From an uncultured Ruminococcus sp. (GTDB lineage Bacteria > Bacillota > Clostridia > Oscillospirales > Acutalibacteraceae), in NCBI GenBank assembly GCA_946055445.1, contig CAMGGF010000038.1:1-9063 (forward strand): 9,063 nt of DNA, given 5' to 3'. The notes under the pieces were generated by a model. It saw only the letters and a program-made list of their open reading frames with translations. It did no database searches and was not told the DNA's origin. A program made the translations under genes and the position numbers. The first letter of the stretch is position 1. Each line of letters begins with the position of its first letter. Positions 1 to 6,304 of this stretch are shown piece after piece.

Positions 1-13
1 TATACAGTTTATA

Positions 14-42
14 ATTATACTTGTATTTTTTTTAAAAGTCAA
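14..42 (-). promoter_or_regulatory. Sigma-A-type promoter firing left, out of the window
   Basis: On the minus strand a -35 TTGACT (37-42) is followed after 17 bases by a perfect -10 TATAAT (14-19); transcription would start near position 7 and leave the window. The 17-base spacer is A/T-rich. This suggests that a separate minus-strand transcription unit begins just left of the window, so the lysis cassette ends at its own terminator and is not the 5' part of a longer operon. No transcript evidence is available; A/T-rich DNA can give chance matches, but both hexamers and the spacing are close to ideal. Confidence 0.6.
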
Positions 43-77
43 CTGCCGCAAGCCCTTATCCTGCAAAACCGCAGTTG
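40..77. repeat. Inverted repeat in the left intergenic region
   Basis: CAACTGC (40-46) and GCAGTTG (71-77) form a perfect 7-base inverted repeat around a 24-base loop. The left arm overlaps the -35 box of the leftward promoter, so it could be an operator, but no U-tract follows on either strand and it does not look like a terminator. Its function is unknown. Apart from this and the promoter, positions 1-113 show nothing recognisable. Confidence 0.3.
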
Positions 78-113
78 GAAAAATTAGATAATTTGCATAA
101 AAATTCCACAGAC

Positions 114-158
114 AAAAACGACGGCATCCGCATCCAAACAGATGTGGGATACCGTCGT
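114..158 (-). terminator. Rho-independent terminator of the lysis cassette
   Basis: Read on the minus strand, the base of the stem is formed by ACGACGG (118-124 on the plus strand) pairing with CCGTCGT (152-158). It continues inward through a G-U pair and an ATCC/GGAT segment with a small irregularity, and the apical loop is around 135-140. A run of five T follows on the minus strand (114-118). It starts 13 bases after the holin stop codon, so it closes the five-gene cassette. Confidence 0.75.
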
Positions 159-171
159 GTGCAAAATGCGG

Positions 172-426
172 TTATTCTTCAGGTTTTGTCATTTGTTTGA
201 CCATTTGATTACCGTACACCGCCGCGCCGGTAATCAGCACCCCCTGCACCGCCGAATCTACCGAAACGCCCGCCAACGCAAGCGTACCGAGTATGCCAAA
301 CGGCAACAATATCAGCGGAATATATTTATCGGGAATTTTATCAATTCCCTTGATAATCTTACCGAGGATATTCAGCGCGGGAATCAAAATCAGCGCATTT
401 TGCGTGATATACTGTAAAAAATCCAT
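172..426 (-). CDS. Phage-type holin, Hol44 / holin superfamily V-like
   Basis: An 84-residue, very hydrophobic protein, last gene of the cassette. Predicted membrane segments lie at about residues 9-25, 35-53 and 57-72, with a short charged loop containing KGIDKIPDK between the first two and a charged tail ending KPEE. The pattern (N-terminal hydrophobic stretch, a K.P..IP turn, then a QGVLITGAAVY-type third segment followed by NQ) matches my memory of the Hol44 holin family (Phage_holin_5_2); no search was run. Holins assemble in the cytoplasmic membrane and let a leaderless endolysin reach the wall, which fits the lysozyme two genes upstream. AGGAGG (432-437) lies 5 bases before the ATG and the upstream gene stops one base away, so translation is probably coupled. 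Family length is typical. The main alternative is an export holin of the TcdE kind that releases proteins without gross lysis. Confidence 0.8.
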   Translation of the reverse strand: MDFLQYITQNALILIPALNILGKIIKGIDKIPDKYIPLILLPFGILGTLALAGVSVDSAVQGVLITGAAVYGNQMVKQMTKPEE

Positions 427-427
427 T

Positions 428-712
428 TCAGCCTCCTGTTTTCAAAAATATACAAAGTGCGGCGCCGAGCGCAGTACCGACAGCGGTTACGACTGCAAAA
501 ATCAGTTTATCCCAAAGCCGTGTCGGGCGTTCACTGACCGATTTGATGCTTTCTTTGAGTTCTCCCAAAGTAACCAGCATACTGTCGAGTTTTGTATTCA
601 TTTCCGCACTTGCCACGGCAAAGCCGTTGACCTTGGAGTAAAGGTGTTTGACATCTGCCTCTAACGCCGAAATTCTGTGTTCATACAAATCCTTTTCCGG
701 CACCGCGCTCAC
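428..712 (-). CDS. XhlA-like holin-associated membrane protein
   Basis: A 94-residue protein with a mostly alpha-helical, coiled-coil-like N-terminal part (about residues 8-60, heptad-like spacing in ALEADVKHLYSKV and LVTLGELKESIKSV) followed by one membrane span at about 69-90 and a short tail. This layout is that of the haemolysin XhlA family, which in Bacillus PBSX acts together with a holin and an amidase in lysis. The start is GTG and overlaps the lysozyme stop in a GTGA (709-712), so it is read by coupling; the ribosome binding site is weak (GAG). The first in-frame ATG would remove most of the coiled coil, so GTG is preferred. It may be an accessory holin or antiholin. The assignment rests on architecture and gene order rather than on strong residue motifs. 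Confidence 0.65.
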   Translation of the reverse strand: MSAVPEKDLYEHRISALEADVKHLYSKVNGFAVASAEMNTKLDSMLVTLGELKESIKSVSERPTRLWDKLIFAVVTAVGTALGAALCIFLKTGG

Positions 713-1581
713 CTCAAATCGGACTTGTTTACATATCCCGTTACATTTTGGGCAATCGGTGTCTTGCCTGCTCGCTCGGCGGAAGATGTGATTCGGTATC
801 TGCCGTTGATTTCCTTGCCGTCATAGATATAAAATGTTCCCGATTTTTTTGCCGCCGCCGTTTTGGCGGTTGCGGAAACATATAGCGGCGTATTGTGCAG
901 TGTCACCATCATTTTCGCTGAAAACGGGGCGTTGGGTTTGTTCGGCGCACTCGCTTTTTTGTATCCGTTCAAGCCGTTTTTCACCATAATATCGGGATAA
1001 TTTTTATAAGCAAAATTCAAATCCACTCTGCCCGCAATCCCGTCCGTTGTCCCGTTTGATGTGTACTGCCAAAGCCCGTAGGGACGCGCAAAAGTCGTGT
1101 TGTTCACCCAATGCGCCAACCAAATATCATATTTTTCAAAGATATCTTCGCGCACTTTGGTGTTGAGCCACGAATAATTCATATACACACTGACATAATA
1201 CCCTGCATCTTCAAGGGTTTCGCAAAATGCGGCAACGATGTCGGAGATTTCCTCTTTCGACAAATCCTTTTGACGGTCGTCCTCTACATCATAGCAAATC
1301 GGAAATTCGAATGTCTTACCTTTGAGAAGGCGCAGGCAGTACGCCGCCTCCTCTTTCGCTTGCGCAACGGTTTTTGCATAACTGTAATGATACGCGCCGA
1401 CGAAAACCCCTGCGGCTTTGGCATTTTGATAGTTTTTTTCAAAAGTTTCGTCCGCCTGACCGACGAATCTGCCGTAACCTACACGCAGCATTGCAAACTG
1501 CACGCCGGATGCCTTAACCTTGTTCCAGTTAATTTCCCCCTGCCATTTGGACACATCTATTCCGCGATATAGTTTTTCCAT
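709..1581 (-). CDS. GH25 lysozyme (phage-type endolysin) with C-terminal SH3-like domain
   Basis: A 290-residue glycoside hydrolase family 25 muramidase, expected to cleave the N-acetylmuramic acid to N-acetylglucosamine bond of peptidoglycan. The catalytic domain covers about residues 1-200. It shows the N-terminal GIDVSKWQG with Asp9, the YDVED strand with the Asp98-x-Glu100 pair that forms the acidic active site in this family, the LAHWV and LWQYT strands (about 155-173), and a closing RVDLNF with Asp187. Residues about 221-290 look like an SH3-type wall-binding domain (short strands with GTFYIYDG and GYVNKSDL), joined by a linker rich in K, P, A and N. There is no signal peptide, so export needs the holin encoded downstream; this marks it as a phage-type endolysin rather than a secreted autolysin. 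An AGGAGG lies 9 bases before the ATG and the upstream stop codon is 18 bases away. Confidence 0.92.
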   Translation of the reverse strand: MEKLYRGIDVSKWQGEINWNKVKASGVQFAMLRVGYGRFVGQADETFEKNYQNAKAAGVFVGAYHYSYAKTVAQAKEEAAYCLRLLKGKTFEFPICYDVEDDRQKDLSKEEISDIVAAFCETLEDAGYYVSVYMNYSWLNTKVREDIFEKYDIWLAHWVNNTTFARPYGLWQYTSNGTTDGIAGRVDLNFAYKNYPDIMVKNGLNGYKKASAPNKPNAPFSAKMMVTLHNTPLYVSATAKTAAAKKSGTFYIYDGKEINGRYRITSSAERAGKTPIAQNVTGYVNKSDLR

Positions 1582-1598
1582 ATATGAATTCCTCCTTG

Positions 1599-3245
1599 TT
1601 ACAGTTTATTCTCGATGGCGGTTACTCTTGCCTCCAAATCGGAAACAGCCCCCGAAACACCGCCCGCATACGAAAGAACCGCTTGCGCATTGGTGGGGGT
1701 TACCTGCGCAATCTGACATTCCGGATTTTGGGGCAGAGCAAACGGTGCGGTTTCGGCGCATTCCGTTTGCGTTACGGATAATGCGCGCACATAAATCAGC
1801 GTCACCGGCGTATCGGCAGTAACCGCCTCGTCCAGCATTTCGCAAAACGGCGCCATCTCCAATTCGCTGTAAATATACGCTGTATTATTTGCTGTTGCAA
1901 AACAAACACATTCCGTTTTTCCGCTTTGCTGCACAAATGCCGTATAGTCCTTATTGGTTATCAGCGGTGTTTCCGTCACCGTATACGCATTACAGCACCC
2001 CGAAGTACCGACTTGTTTGTAGGCGTCTGCCGGCAACTGCACGGTATAGCGATATACGGTATGTTCGCCGTCGGTTAACTGTAAAGCAGTCGATGCATCC
2101 ACCATAGAAGCAGAAACAAATACACGGTTGGTACGGCGAACAGATTTTCCGCTGATAAAATCAAAGCAATCCGCATGCACGGCATCGACTGCACACAGCG
2201 GCGTATCAAATTGGCAGCGAAGTATGATGGAAGACGCTTTTTCGCCGATGAAAATCCCCTCCCAATCGCTGTTCAGAATCGACTGATAATTCGCCTGCGA
2301 AACAGAGACACCCGTACTTTCTAAAATAACCAGACCACTGTCATCCGTTGTGAATTCCAGTTGAGAGGTGTTCAAATTACTTTGCGAAGTATGGCAAAAA
2401 TAGTAGTATTTATCCCCTACGCGTATGAATGATGTGCACTTTTTCGTGACACTGTCGAACCGTTTTGCAAGAATGTATGTCGTATTCGGCTGAAAATAAA
2501 AATACACCCGCGCATAGGTGCCGTTTTTTTCAAATACGGCATATCGGGAACTGTCTAAAATCGGTTCCAGTACATTTTTGCCAATGCATACAAGCGCGTC
2601 GGATAAAGTCTCGCCTGCGTTTTTTTGGCAGATTTCCACCTTGTCGGCAAGCGAGCCTTCCGCAATGCCGGGCAATGTGAAAACGCCCGTACCGCGCGTG
2701 GTTTTATACAGCGGCAGACCGTAAAAATCTTCGTTCATTTTTGCCGCGATTTCGCTACGGTCGGCATCGGTCAAAATATAGGCATCCCCTTTATCTCCCT
2801 TTTCGCCTTTAAAGGTGTTTTGCCGAATCGCCTCTAAAAGTTGGTTAACCGAAAAGGAATGATTTTCGTCAATCAAGCGGTCGGTATTTTCCAAAGCAGA
2901 AAAATACAATCGCACGGTTTTTGCCTTAATCACCTGCTCGGTTTTACCGTTTTCTGCAATCTGCACGATATTGAACACGCACAGCGCGGTCATTTGTGCA
3001 GTCACTTCTACAGGCAGTTCCACCGTGATTTGATTTTGTGCGTCAGGCGTTAAATATGCCGTGCGCGCCGTGCCCGAAACGGTTACGAATTCCGCATAAT
3101 AGCGGTATTCGGGCAAAACAAGGCTTTCTTCGAGTGTAAACACAAGCGCAGTAGCGTTATGCTCATACATGTTCCCCGCCGAGCGCGTGTCCGTTTGCTC
3201 TTCGGGTGCGGCGGTCACCGAAATTTGTAAAATATTTTGTTTCAT
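1599..3245 (-). CDS. Phage tail-fibre / baseplate-like protein (BppU-like N-terminus, collagen-like spacer)
   Basis: A 548-residue protein. I start it at the ATG at 3245 (MKQNILQIS) because GGAGGG lies 5-6 bases upstream and the start overlaps the previous stop in an ATGA (3242-3245). The open frame runs back to 3455, but that part only shadows the upstream gene. Residues 1-115 form a beta-rich domain reminiscent of BppU-type baseplate N-termini. Residues 147-154 are a short collagen-like GEKGDKGD, followed by TDADRSEIA, a phrase often found in tail-fibre proteins of Firmicutes phages. Residues about 175-525 are a long beta-rich region with many T, S, Y and C residues and no motif that I recognise. 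The last 16 or so residues (VSDLEARVTAIENKL) form a short coiled coil that could trimerise it. It is probably a receptor- or wall-binding protein. There is no signal peptide or sortase motif. No other tail gene is present, so what it attaches to is unclear. Confidence 0.7.
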   Translation of the reverse strand: MKQNILQISVTAAPEEQTDTRSAGNMYEHNATALVFTLEESLVLPEYRYYAEFVTVSGTARTAYLTPDAQNQITVELPVEVTAQMTALCVFNIVQIAENGKTEQVIKAKTVRLYFSALENTDRLIDENHSFSVNQLLEAIRQNTFKGEKGDKGDAYILTDADRSEIAAKMNEDFYGLPLYKTTRGTGVFTLPGIAEGSLADKVEICQKNAGETLSDALVCIGKNVLEPILDSSRYAVFEKNGTYARVYFYFQPNTTYILAKRFDSVTKKCTSFIRVGDKYYYFCHTSQSNLNTSQLEFTTDDSGLVILESTGVSVSQANYQSILNSDWEGIFIGEKASSIILRCQFDTPLCAVDAVHADCFDFISGKSVRRTNRVFVSASMVDASTALQLTDGEHTVYRYTVQLPADAYKQVGTSGCCNAYTVTETPLITNKDYTAFVQQSGKTECVCFATANNTAYIYSELEMAPFCEMLDEAVTADTPVTLIYVRALSVTQTECAETAPFALPQNPECQIAQVTPTNAQAVLSYAGGVSGAVSDLEARVTAIENKL

Positions 3246-3652
3246 TGCGTCCCTCCGAATTGTTGTAAAGTTTGATGAAAGGGTTTTGCGGGATTTACAA
3301 GGCTGAAATCCATTAAAAAGGGATACTGTAAACACGCGCGCAGTTTTGAGTCCGCTTTTTGGGACAGTGTGTAGACGCGTTGGCGTGTAATTCCACAGGT
3401 GCGCGCCGCCTGCGACACGGAAACGCCCTCCATAAACAGCAGTTTTGCGATACACCGTTCTTCGGCGTTCAACTCTGTTTCGAGCGCGTGGCGTACCAGC
3501 CGTTGCAGTGTATCCGTTTTGCGCTGTATAACAAACCGCGCCGCCGCGCCGTTCTTAAAATCCGCGGCTGTCAAGGGTTCAAAGCATTCGGACAAATACG
3601 CATAGTCCTCTCCCGACAGCAAAATCGGTGTGTCGGGCATTTGTAAATTCAT
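3242..3652 (-). CDS. Sigma-70 region-4-like transcription regulator (phage late-gene activator type)
   Basis: A 136-residue protein and the first gene of the cassette. Residues about 60-108 have the form of sigma factor region 4.2: ELNAEERCIAKLLFMEG, then a helix-turn-helix (VSVSQAARTCGITRQRVYTL) and a closing helix with ADSKLRACL. Residues 1-55 show no recognisable region 2, so it is unlikely to be a complete sigma factor. Stand-alone region-4 proteins occur in phages as late-gene activators, and PBSX Xpf is a comparable sigma-like activator encoded with lysis genes. It may drive a promoter elsewhere or autoregulate. The ribosome binding site AAAGGAGA sits before the ATG, and the gene overlaps the tail-fibre gene by 4 bases. 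It is controlled by the promoter, LexA box and leader hairpin upstream. Its DNA target is unknown. Confidence 0.7.
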   Translation of the reverse strand: MNLQMPDTPILLSGEDYAYLSECFEPLTAADFKNGAAARFVIQRKTDTLQRLVRHALETELNAEERCIAKLLFMEGVSVSQAARTCGITRQRVYTLSQKADSKLRACLQYPFLMDFSLVNPAKPFHQTLQQFGGTQ

Positions 3653-3670
3653 AGCATTCTCCTTTCGTTT

Positions 3671-3721
3671 GTAAAAGAAAACAACACCTATGTGCAGACT
3701 TTACATCTGCAATAGGTGTTG
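3671..3721 (-). terminator. Strong intrinsic terminator in the leader of the lysis cassette / end of the clp operon
   Basis: Arms CAACACCTAT (3682-3691) and ATAGGTGTTG (3712-3721) are fully complementary and continue into TGCAGA/TCTGCA (3693-3698/3706-3711), giving a 16-pair stem with one bulged base and a 7-base loop. On the minus strand TTTTCTTTT follows at once (3673-3681). It will stop readthrough from clpC, whose stop codon is 84 bases upstream. However, the cassette promoter lies between clpC and this hairpin, so transcripts from that promoter also meet it, about 20 bases before the first gene's ATG. It could therefore work as an attenuator. Confidence 0.85.
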
Positions 3722-3726
3722 CCGTT

Positions 3727-3740
3727 AGAACATTTGTTCG
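3727..3740 (-). promoter_or_regulatory. LexA (SOS / DinR) box
   Basis: The minus strand reads CGAACAAATGTTCT, with the perfect dyad GAAC-4-GTTC (3728-3739). It fits the Gram-positive LexA consensus CGAACRNRYGTTYC at all but the last base. It lies about 13 bases downstream of the -10 box, at roughly +7 to +20, where bound LexA would block initiation or early elongation. DNA damage should therefore induce the five-gene cassette. I saw no other good LexA box in the window. Confidence 0.85.
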
Positions 3741-3753
3741 CCTTGCACTATTT

Positions 3754-3781
3754 ATTATAGGGGTTTTTCAAATTCTGTCAA
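3754..3781 (-). promoter_or_regulatory. Consensus sigma-A promoter of the lysis cassette
   Basis: Perfect -35 TTGACA (3776-3781) and -10 TATAAT (3754-3759) hexamers with a 16-base spacer on the minus strand, just after the clpC stop codon. The predicted start is near 3747, giving a leader of about 95 bases with the LexA box and the terminator-like hairpin. With such strong hexamers the promoter would be highly active unless repressed, which fits tight LexA control of a toxic lysis operon. Confidence 0.85.
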
Positions 3782-3805
3782 GGGAAAAATCCGTTTGGTG
3801 CAAAA

Positions 3806-6271
3806 TTATTCTGTTGTTTCACCGGCAGGCGCGGCAGACGCTTCGCGAAACACGAATGTGTCACCGTCCACGGTGCAAAGATACCGTTTGTTTGCCTGCA
3901 CCTTGCCTTTGAGCATTTCTTCGGACAGGGCGTCCTCAATTTTGCTTTGAATGGCGCGTTTTAACGGGCGCGCACCGTAGACTTCATCAAAACCCGCGTC
4001 GGCGATTTTGTCGACCGCTTCGTCGGAGAAATCGACGGTTATATCGAGCGATGCCGTGCGCTGTTTCAAATTGTCCAAAAGCCGCTTTGCAATTTCGCGG
4101 ATTTCTTGCCTTTGCAAACGCTGGAACACAATGATGTCATCGACGCGGTTTAAAAATTCGGGACGGAAGGTGTTTTTCAGTTCGCCCATCACCGATTCTT
4201 TGATTTTTTCATCGTTTTGTTCGCGTGCCTCGGCGCTGTCCGCAAAACCGAATGCCGCCTGTTTCGCAGTAATCAGTTTTGCACCGACATTCGAAGTCAT
4301 AATAATCACGCAGTTTTTGAAATCGACGCGCCGCCCCTGACTGTCGGTCAAAATACCGTCATCGAGAATTTGCAGCAGCATATTGAACACATCGGGGTGC
4401 GCTTTTTCGATTTCGTCAAACAACACCACGGAATACGGCTTTCTTCTGACCTTTTCCGTCAGTTGCCCACCCTCGTCGTAGCCGACATAGCCGGGCGGCG
4501 AACCGACAAGGCGCGAAACGGTGTGTTTTTCCATATATTCGGACATATCAAGCCGTATCATCGCGTTTTCGTCGCCGAACATGGCGGCGGCAAGCGCTTT
4601 GCAAAGTTCGGTTTTGCCCACGCCCGTGGGCCCTAAAAAGATAAACGAACCAATCGGCTTTTTGGGGTCTTTTAAACCCACTCTGCCGCGGCGAATGGCG
4701 CGGGAAACCGCTTTAACCGCCTCCTCCTGCCCGACAATACGGCGGTGGAGTTCGTCCTCCATATGCAACAGCCGTTCGCTTTCCTCGGTGGTCAGTTGGG
4801 TAATCGGAATGCCCGTCCACGAGGCGACGATTTCCGCGACCTCGGTTTCGCCGACTTCATCGCGGCTGTGTCCTGTTTCTTTGAGCCACGCCTGCTGTTT
4901 GTTTTCGAGTTCCAGCGAGAGTTTTCGCTCTTCGTCACGCAAGGCGGCGGCGCGCTCAAATTCCTGATTGTTGACCGCCGTCTGTTTTTCGGCTTCGAGT
5001 TCCTTTTTGCGCGTTTCCAAGTCTTTAATGTCGGGCGGTGCTGTAAAGGTTTGCAACCTTACACGCGAAGCCGCCTCGTCAATCAAGTCGATTGCCTTAT
5101 CGGGTAGATAGCGGTCACCGATATAGCGTGCGGACAGTTGCACCGCCGCCGTAATCGCCGCATCGGTGATTTTGACCTTGTGGTGCGCCTCGTATTTGTC
5201 GCGGATCCCTTTGAGAATTTCGATTGCTTCTTCCTCACTCGGCTCACCGACGGTAATCGGCTGGAAACGGCGTTCCAGCGCGGCGTCTTTTTCGATATTT
5301 TTGCGGTATTCTTCAATCGTCGTTGCGCCGATAACCTGCAATTCGCCGCGCGCCAACGAGGGTTTTAAGATATTGGCGGCGTCTACCGCCCCCTCGGCAC
5401 TGCCTGCACCGATGAGCGTGTGCACCTCATCAATAAACAGGATAATATCGTCCGACGCTTTGACCTCGTCAATCACTTTTTTGATGCGTTCTTCAAAGTC
5501 ACCGCGGTATTTGGTACCCGCAACCATACCCGTTAAATCAAGGGAAACAATGCGCTTGTCTTTGAGCAGTTCGGGCACTTCACCCGAAACGATTTTCAAA
5601 GCAAGTCCTTCTGCAATCGCGGTTTTGCCCACGCCGGGTTCGCCGATTAAGCAAGGGTTGTTTTTGGTACGGCGGCTCAAAATCTGAATGACGCGTTCAA
5701 TTTCATTTTGCCGCCCGATCACGGGGTCAATTTTCCCGTCGCGCGCCAATTTGGTCAAATCCCGTCCGAACTGCGACAGCACCGCGTCGCTGTTTGCACT
5801 TTCGTCTGTGTCTGCCCTGCCGTTCTGCGGCGGGCGCATCATATTTTTGGACAGTTCATTGAGAATATCATTCAAGGACACGCCGAATTGGCGAAGCATT
5901 TGCGCCGCCACGCAGGATTGCTCACGCACAATGGCAAGCAAAATATATTCCGTACCGACCAGCGGCTGCCCCATGCCGCGCGCCAAAGACGCGGCGGTTT
6001 CAATAATGTTTTTACTGCGCGGGGTGAAATCGTCGGGCGCAAGTTCCGTCGACACCCCGACACCTACGGTTTGTTTGATATAGGTTTCCGCTTGGTCATA
6101 TGTGACTTTTTTGCCTGCCAGCACCGCCCCCGCAACGGTAGAGGTATCCGACAGCAACCCCAACAGCAAATGCTCACTGCCGATGTAGGTATGCCCTAAA
6201 TTTTCTGCCGCCGTGACTGCGGCATTTAAAGATTTGTTGGCTTTTTCCGTAAAGCCCGTAAATTTAAACAT
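3806..6271 (-). CDS. clpC: ATP-dependent Clp protease ATPase subunit ClpC
   Basis: An 821-residue Hsp100 unfoldase that feeds damaged or arginine-phosphorylated proteins to ClpP in the cytoplasm. The order is complete: a double N-terminal Clp repeat (about 1-145); the first AAA+ module with Walker A GEPGVGKT (210-217) and Walker B LFIDEVH (278-284); a middle coiled coil with a UVR-like segment (about 415-455) that binds adaptors such as MecA or McsB; and a second AAA+ module with Walker A GPTGVGKT (547-554) and Walker B VVLFDEIEKAH (615-625). The AAFGF loop (672-676) is the likely ClpP contact. The AAALRDEE segment confirms ClpC rather than ClpB, which has a much longer middle domain. AAAGGAGAG precedes the ATG, and mcsB ends 33 bases upstream. 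It is the last gene of the CtsR-controlled operon, and expression should rise with heat and protein stress. All key residues are intact. Confidence 0.97.
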   Translation of the reverse strand: MFKFTGFTEKANKSLNAAVTAAENLGHTYIGSEHLLLGLLSDTSTVAGAVLAGKKVTYDQAETYIKQTVGVGVSTELAPDDFTPRSKNIIETAASLARGMGQPLVGTEYILLAIVREQSCVAAQMLRQFGVSLNDILNELSKNMMRPPQNGRADTDESANSDAVLSQFGRDLTKLARDGKIDPVIGRQNEIERVIQILSRRTKNNPCLIGEPGVGKTAIAEGLALKIVSGEVPELLKDKRIVSLDLTGMVAGTKYRGDFEERIKKVIDEVKASDDIILFIDEVHTLIGAGSAEGAVDAANILKPSLARGELQVIGATTIEEYRKNIEKDAALERRFQPITVGEPSEEEAIEILKGIRDKYEAHHKVKITDAAITAAVQLSARYIGDRYLPDKAIDLIDEAASRVRLQTFTAPPDIKDLETRKKELEAEKQTAVNNQEFERAAALRDEERKLSLELENKQQAWLKETGHSRDEVGETEVAEIVASWTGIPITQLTTEESERLLHMEDELHRRIVGQEEAVKAVSRAIRRGRVGLKDPKKPIGSFIFLGPTGVGKTELCKALAAAMFGDENAMIRLDMSEYMEKHTVSRLVGSPPGYVGYDEGGQLTEKVRRKPYSVVLFDEIEKAHPDVFNMLLQILDDGILTDSQGRRVDFKNCVIIMTSNVGAKLITAKQAAFGFADSAEAREQNDEKIKESVMGELKNTFRPEFLNRVDDIIVFQRLQRQEIREIAKRLLDNLKQRTASLDITVDFSDEAVDKIADAGFDEVYGARPLKRAIQSKIEDALSEEMLKGKVQANKRYLCTVDGDTFVFREASAAPAGETTE

Positions 6272-6304
6272 ACAAAATCTCTCCTTTCAACGAGAAAGGC
6301 AGAT

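Noticed and set aside
1111..1572. Plus-strand frame opposite the lysozyme gene
   Set aside because: It is antisense to an intact GH25 gene, with no start signal or recognisable motif.
3246..3455. Upstream extension of the tail-fibre reading frame by 70 codons
   Set aside because: It overlaps the sigma-like gene in another frame, has no good ribosome binding site, and the ATG at 3245 has GGAGGG and a typical ATGA overlap.
114..3781. Right end of a complete prophage or integrative element
   Set aside because: Within the window there is no integrase, tRNA, direct repeat or structural head gene, and the cassette has its own promoter and terminator. It cannot be fully excluded because the left flank is missing.
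4008..6199. Several plus-strand frames of 100-170 codons opposite clpC
   Set aside because: They lie antisense to a highly conserved gene, lack ribosome binding sites, and show no recognisable domains.
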